NCBI GenBank assembly: GCA_030035585.1
Contig: CM057460.1
Coordinates: forward strand, 129,936,714 to 130,000,713
Direction: 5' to 3'
From: Dugong dugon
Lineage: Eukaryota; Chordata; Mammalia; Sirenia; Dugongidae
Length of the DNA: 64,000 nt
Below the pieces are notes generated by a model that had not been told where the DNA came from, made no database searches, and saw only the letters and a list, made by a program, of their open reading frames with translations. Position numbers and translations under genes: made by a program. This document shows, in pieces, positions 59,180-64,000 of the stretch (position 1 is the first letter of the stretch; every line of letters begins with the position of its first letter).

Positions 59180-59499
59180 CACATACTTTATAGTTTCACA
59201 ATCCTGACCAATTTAGTTTTTAACAATTTGGTCCCCTTTACTGAGAAATTAAGAGAGACCAGAGTGCTTCTGATGATTCTTTCTCTAAAACTTACTATAC
59301 TGCCTAAGTCATATCTTTCATATTGTTGAAGAAAATGCTCTGTATTGGTTAAAGGGGTACACCACGTGGGTTTAAAGGAAAGAGATATATTGTGTCTACC
59401 TAAGTAAGTATCTAGTAAGTGCTACAATGGGCTGCAAGTTGTGTCTGAGATCAGGTAATATGATAAAGCAGAGAAGTTCTTTAAATGTGTCCTATTGCA

Positions 59500-59672
59500 A
59501 ATTGTTAAGCACCCAACTGGTGGTTCAAACCCAGACAAATGCACCTCAGAAGACAGGCCTGGCGACCTGCTTCCGAAAGGTCACAGCCTTGAAAACTCTA
59601 TAGAACAGTTCTATTCTGCACACACGGGGTCGTCAAGAGTTGTAATTGATTTGATGGCAACTAACAACAACC
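59500..59672 (+). mobile_element. AfroSINE variant with 'tgcacctcagaagacaggcc' block
   Basis: The 5' start is decayed. The internal block, then gacctgcttccgaaaggtca and the end ttgatggcaactaacaac, place it with the variants at 16507 and 60515. Confidence 0.82.
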
Positions 59673-59679
59673 AACTATC

Positions 59680-60110
59680 CTTAAAGTAGATTATCCACTC
59701 AGATCATCAAGACATCAAAGTTACTTAAATAGAAGTATTTATTTTTAAACCATGTGAAACTCAAAATTAAATCAGATGGTTAGTTGTAACCTTAAATTCT
59801 TTTTAATGATTCATACTTAATTCCTTTTTGTTATGTGTATTTTGGACAATTTACAATTACACACATTCTAAAAATGTGTCTATATGATCACATAATAATA
59901 ACTTTTCTGACCTTATATTACATCAATATATAACAATGTATCTAGTGATCCTCCGAGAAACACAATTTATGAAATTATTTACCTTGAAGTATAAAATAGC
60001 GGAAAGCTGCAAATGTGCTACTTGAAATATCATTTATCAAATGTTCAAAGAAAAAAAGGGGGAAAATATTTCTTTGTGTTGAATAGTACCTGAAACATAG
60101 TCAAAGCAAA
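59680..60110. other. Intron 4 sequence, nothing recognised
   Basis: AT-rich with no feature. Confidence 0.55.
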
Positions 60111-60114
60111 AAAA

Positions 60115-60280
60115 ACAAACAAAAAAAAACCCACTGCCGTTGAGTCAATTCTGACTCACAGCGACTCTACAGGACAGAGTTAGAACTACTCCATGGGGTT
60201 TCCAAGGAGCAACTGGTGGATTCGAACTGCCAACCTTTTGGTTAGCAGCCAAGCTCTTAACCACTACACCACCAGGGCTT
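60115..60280 (-). mobile_element. AfroSINE, antisense
   Basis: The reverse-complement body runs from an A-rich tail to ccaccagggct. Confidence 0.93.
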
Positions 60281-60334
60281 AGTAAATATTTGTGAGATGA
60301 ATGAAATAGAATTAGATACATCTGTGGAAATGTA

Positions 60335-60501
60335 TGGAGCCCAGGTGGTGTAGTGGTTAAGAGATGGTCTGCTAATCAAAAGGTCAGCGGTTTGAGTCCA
60401 CCAGCTGCTCCTTAGAAACCCTATGGGGCAGTTCTACTCTGTGCTACAGGGTTGCTATGAGTAGGAATTGACTCGACAGCAAAGGGTTCGGTTTTTTGGT
60501 T
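60335..60501 (+). mobile_element. AfroSINE, sense, first of a tandem pair
   Basis: It runs from tggagcccaggtggtgtagt to gacagcaaagggttcggttt. It is flanked by tgtggaaatgta at 60323-60334 and 60502-60513. Confidence 0.94.
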
Positions 60502-60513
60502 TGTGGAAATGTA

Positions 60514-60712
60514 CGGAATCCCCAGGTGGTGGTGTAAACAGTTAATGCGTCAGCTGCTAACCACAAGGTTAGAGGTTCCACCCAGAGGTGCCTCAGAAGA
60601 AAGGCCTACAATCTACTACCAAAAATATCAGTCTATAGAAACCCTATAGACCATAGTTCTACTCTGACATACGTGGGGTTGCAATAAGTCAGGGTTGACT
60701 CAATGGCAACTG
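60514..60712 (+). mobile_element. AfroSINE variant, sense, second of a tandem pair
   Basis: It starts cggaatccccaggtggtggt, holds the tgcctcagaagaaaggccta block and ends ctcaatggcaactg. It is followed by gtggaaatgca (60713-60723), a third copy of the target sequence. Confidence 0.9.
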
Positions 60713-60751
60713 GTGGAAATGCATAGCTAAAATTTCAAAGTACATAAATAC

Positions 60752-60843
60752 ATGATAACTATAATCCATTTATACTTTAAAATCATAATATATAATGACA
60801 TTATTTAATCAATTTTAAAGTATAAATGGATTATAGTTATCAT
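60752..60843. repeat. Perfect 32-bp inverted repeat with 28-bp spacer
   Basis: The left arm 60752-60783 (atgataactataatccattt...) is the exact reverse complement of 60812-60843. The spacer is AT-rich. An RNA from either strand would fold into a hairpin. It lies in DTWD2 intron 4, just past a SINE pair. Confidence 0.95.
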
Positions 60844-60849
60844 ATAAGA

Positions 60850-61655
60850 GTACTGTGATTTCTCTAAACCAAAGAATTACATTTTCAGGTGAGACTGAGT
60901 ATTTATAACTAAATTTATAGTTACATCCAAACATTTATCATAATTCTTCTTCAACATAATTATCTCAGTGGGTTTTCTTCATACTTTCAACCCCCATATT
61001 TTGCCTATCAATATTTTTGCCTTTCAATAACATGGATTTCAGTATAGATAACCCCCAATGGTAACCATTTCCAAACAGCAACCATATTGAAATTCTTGTG
61101 ACTTGGGCAAGCTTCCTATAGTTGCTGACTTTAATCCCCAGAAATAACTATATACTACTTTGAGAAGTAAACATGTCCAAAAAAAAAAGTTCTGTTATGA
61201 GACAAAATGGAAAAACTCAGTAATATTTGTAAACAAAATCAAGTGAAAAGGGTTCTACAGCAACTTAAAGGTCAATTTGTTTCAAAAAATGACTTTTGGG
61301 GGTAACGACCATTGTTTTGTATTTCAAAAGTACTCGGTTTAGAAATCAGCTGTATGATGTTGCATTTGTATGCTCGTCTTTACCCATCTATTTTTAAATA
61401 ACTGGTAATCTATAATAAAAATTTTCCTTGGTGTAAGATTAAAATATATATTTTTTGATTCTCTGCACTGATAACATTTTAAGTATCTATATATTTAATA
61501 TATATCATTATATATATATAAAATAAAAATAAGGAACATTTCTTTTTCAATCACAATAACCTCTGTAAACACCTATTTGGAAAAAGTATGGCTCTTACTT
61601 TCTAAGATAATTAACATATTATTCACAGTAGACTAAATACCTACTGTAACTCATA
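60850..61655. other. Intron 4 sequence, nothing recognised
   Basis: AT-rich with (TA)n runs at 61495-61520. I see no exon. Confidence 0.55.
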
Positions 61656-61669
61656 CATTTATATCATAA

Positions 61670-62197
61670 TTTTCCAGTTTTTTTAAATTGTACTTTAGAT
61701 AAAGGTTTACAGAGCAAATTAGCTTCTCATTAAACAATTAATACACATACTGTTTTGTGACATTGGTTGTCAACACTGTCCCTTTCTCAACCTTAGGTTC
61801 CCCATTACCAGCTTTCCTGTCCCCTCCTGCCTTCTTGTGCTTGCCCCTGGGCTGATGTGCCCATTCAGTCTCATTCTGTTTTATGGGCCCGTCTAATCTT
61901 TGGCTGAAGGGTGAACCTCAGGAGTTACTGCATTACTGAGCTAAAAGGATGTCTGGTTGCAAGGTTTCTCCAGTCTCTGTCAGACCACTTCAGTCTGGTC
62001 TTTTTTTTTTGAGTTCGAATTTTGTTCTACATTTTTCTCCAGCTCTGTCTGGGACCCCCTATTGTGATCCCTGTCAGAGCAGTCGGTGGTGGTAGCCGGG
62101 TACCATCTAGTTGTCCTGGACTCAATCTGGTGGAGGCTGTGGTAGTTGTGGTCCATTAATCCTCTGGACTAATCTGTCCCTTGTGTCTTTGGTTTCC
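61670..62197 (-). mobile_element. L1 3' UTR, antisense, with perfect TSD
   Basis: The sequence is the reverse complement of the first-class L1 3' UTR. A 14-bp TSD, catttatatcataa, lies at 61656-61669 and 62198-62211. It is 5'-truncated with no ORF2. Confidence 0.9.
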
Positions 62198-62434
62198 CAT
62201 TTATATCATAACTTTTTATATACTGTCTACCATGTATACAAAAATGATTACCATATGGATTTTGAGATACAGACTGCACACAGTGTTTTTAATGACATTG
62301 AAGGACCAGATGCTCTATGGTTATAAATCATTAAAATGCTAATATTGTTTTATACCATATAAATAGGTTTTTGTATTAGTGCATGATCTTTTGATGTCTG
62401 ACACTATATCTTTTGTTATGTCTATACATTGTGT

Positions 62435-62629
62435 AAAAAGTTCTGGTGGTGCAGTGGTTAAACACTCAGCTGCTAACCAAAGGTTGGTGGTCCGAACCCA
62501 CCAGCCACTCTGCGGGAGGAAGATGTGGCAGTCTGCTTCCATAAAGATCACAGCCTTGGAAACCCATGGGGCAGATCTACTCTGTCCTATAGGGTCACTA
62601 TGAGTCGGAATTGATTCAACGGCAATGGG
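62435..62629 (+). mobile_element. AfroSINE long form, sense, with perfect TSD
   Basis: The body runs from ttctggtggtgcagtggtta to cgattcaacg-type end (tgattcaacggcaatggg) and contains gcagtctgcttccataaaga. The TSD tatacattgtgt is at 62423-62434 and 62630-62641. Confidence 0.94.
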
Positions 62630-62938
62630 TATACATTGTGTCATATCATAATCAAAATCAAATTTTAGTACAAATTAATCTCCATGTTTTTAACTTAGTC
62701 ATTAAAAGTATCTTCAGTATTATTTATAGTAAATTATCACCAAAAATTTTAATGTCAGCTGCTATTACTAATGTCTGAAAGTAATACAAACTTAAGTCAA
62801 TACTTCTCCAACATAGTAGTAACCATATTGCCTAATAGGTTTTTGTGGGAAACTAATAACATAAATATAAAATAGCTTTGAAAACTATAAACTGCTATAC
62901 AGATGTTAAGTATTATCAATGTGTTTAAACAGAGAATT

Positions 62939-63101
62939 AAAAAAAACCAAACCCACTGCCGCTGAGTCGATTCTGACTAATAGAGACCCTACAGAACAGA
63001 GTAGAACTGCCCCATAGGGTTTCCAAGGAGCGGCTGGTGGATTCAAACTGCCGACCTTTTGTTAGCAGCTGAGCTCATAACCACTGCGCCATCACGGCTC
63101 C
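62939..63101 (-). mobile_element. AfroSINE, antisense
   Basis: The reverse complement runs from an A-rich tail (62939-62945) to gcgccatcacggctcc. Confidence 0.92.
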
Positions 63102-64000
63102 AAATAGTAGATAATATTTCTTCTAAAAAGACAGTGTCAGAAATTATGAGAGATAAATGGACATTGTATACCATATCAATTAAGTAGCAATAAAACAGCA
63201 TCCTTCATATAGTTCTACTTTTTTTTCCTTGAAAAGTCATGTATAATCTATTTTCTAGTGGGAATACCAATTGGTCTTTGGGTGTTGAAAGGATTCCAGT
63301 TCCACACAGTGAAAATTCAGTAATACTTGAGGCTGGCTTCAAAATACTTTGAGAATACAAGTATGATCCGGCTCTCTGAAGCACATCAAAATTTTCAAGC
63401 AGGTATATATTAGGATCTCCAGATCTCTAGCTAACTCTATCTACAGCTGATTCTTACCACCCTCATATGATCTTTAAAAGCATCACTGAGTATTATAAAC
63501 ATTATGTGCTGTCATTATAAAGATGATATCTGATTAAAAAAATAAAATTGTATTTCCTGGAAATGCAAAATAAAACTTACAATATACAACAAAAGGAAAA
63601 TAATAAAATGTCTACTATCATTATCATCACTGTAATATTATCTATTAATGTATATTTTGAAATTCAATCATATCAAATGGAAGAGTTAAGGAGGCATAAT
63701 GATTGTCTTAAAATATAAAATTTCTATTAGAGAATTTTACATAGATATTCGGTATAAAATTATGTCACCAAGAAATGTAAGATCAAAATCTCTGTACTCA
63801 CGTAGGATTATAACCGACACCTTTAATGCACATCATTAGCATCTGTATTAAATTTACAGTTACATAAAGAAGAGGTTATTCAATTAAGAGAAGCTTAAAA
63901 CAATAATTATACATCACTTTACACCATAATGTTAGCAAAAATTAAAATGACAATGTAATATCCAGAACTGTTTAGAGTATGAGACCACCAAAAAATCAGA
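63102..64000. other. Intron 4 sequence, nothing recognised
   Basis: No DTWD2 exon is found here. The window ends within the intron. The stretch at 63240-63480 has fairly balanced composition but no coding pattern. Confidence 0.5.

Larger units (their letters stand above)
22654..64000 (-). other. DTWD2: DTWD2 gene body, partial (introns 4 and 5, two exons, 3' UTR)
   Basis: The extent is set by the two recognised exons. The upper limit is the window edge, because the preceding exon was not found. The lower limit is a candidate polyadenylation signal about 507 bp past the stop. Intron 5 (23337-36710) holds an old L1, a polyadenylated retrocopy, several AfroSINEs and an RTE. Intron 4 is mostly ancient repeats and AT-rich sequence. 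No CpG-rich promoter is visible in the window, which fits the 5' end lying elsewhere. Confidence 0.75.

Noticed and set aside
60337..60430. tRNA-like sequences in SINEs as true tRNA genes
   Set aside because: Boxes are tRNA-derived but are embedded in AfroSINE bodies, and the acceptor and anticodon arms do not form a proper cloverleaf.

Overview
This looks like nuclear DNA of an afrotherian mammal, most likely a proboscidean (elephant lineage). It is AT-rich and intron-sized, with GT/AG-spliced exons. About two dozen copies of a tRNA-derived SINE of the AfroSINE type are present. There are several truncated RTE-clade LINEs of the afrotherian RTE1 kind and three recognisable classes of lineage-type L1 3' UTRs. 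Older shared mammalian repeats (L2, MIR, L1M, MLT1-like LTR, DNA-transposon MITEs) form the background. Family names come from recognition of the sequence, not from a database search.

The only host gene I can support is DTWD2, on the minus strand. Its last two coding exons are present: the penultimate at 36839-36711 (43 codons) and the last at 23336-23166 (56 codons plus stop). Both junctions are phase 0 with good splice sites, and a 13.4 kb intron separates them. Earlier exons must lie beyond base 64000. Bases 36840-64000 are therefore intron 4, 23337-36710 is intron 5, and roughly 1-23165 is 3' UTR plus downstream intergenic DNA. DTWD2 is a tRNA-uridine aminocarboxypropyltransferase.

Layout. 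1-630: degraded retrovirus-like fragment. 1195-5680: one old antisense L1M broken by an AfroSINE, a palindromic DNA transposon (itself carrying an AfroSINE), an RTE and a young L1 3' UTR. 6910-14968: an 8 kb L1-in-L1 composite inside an old L2-like remnant, flanked by its own target-site duplication (TSD). 16694-19405: repeat-poor AT-rich DNA. 19425-21690: antisense L1 with ORF2 tail. 22430-23340: DTWD2 3' end. 24131-26800: old L1. 27771-29526: a polyadenylated, TSD-flanked retrocopy with retrovirus-like features, splitting a MIR. 31069-33400: SINE-rich L1 3' end with a MITE. 34655-35995: RTE reverse-transcriptase fragment. 36711-36839: DTWD2 penultimate exon. 36984-38220: old L1 with nested younger L1. 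38864-39477: TIR element. 40230-49600: L1, L2, MIR and SINE remnants. 49596-56560: RTE, L2, MIR, a Tigger-like MITE and LTRs. 57690-63101: old L1, a dense SINE cluster, a perfect 32-bp hairpin and a young L1 3' UTR.

Apart from DTWD2, every open frame I examined is a repeat remnant or a chance ORF. I found no rRNA, functional tRNA, CRISPR or operon-like structure. The main interest is retrotransposition history: many TSDs can be read directly and they order the insertions.
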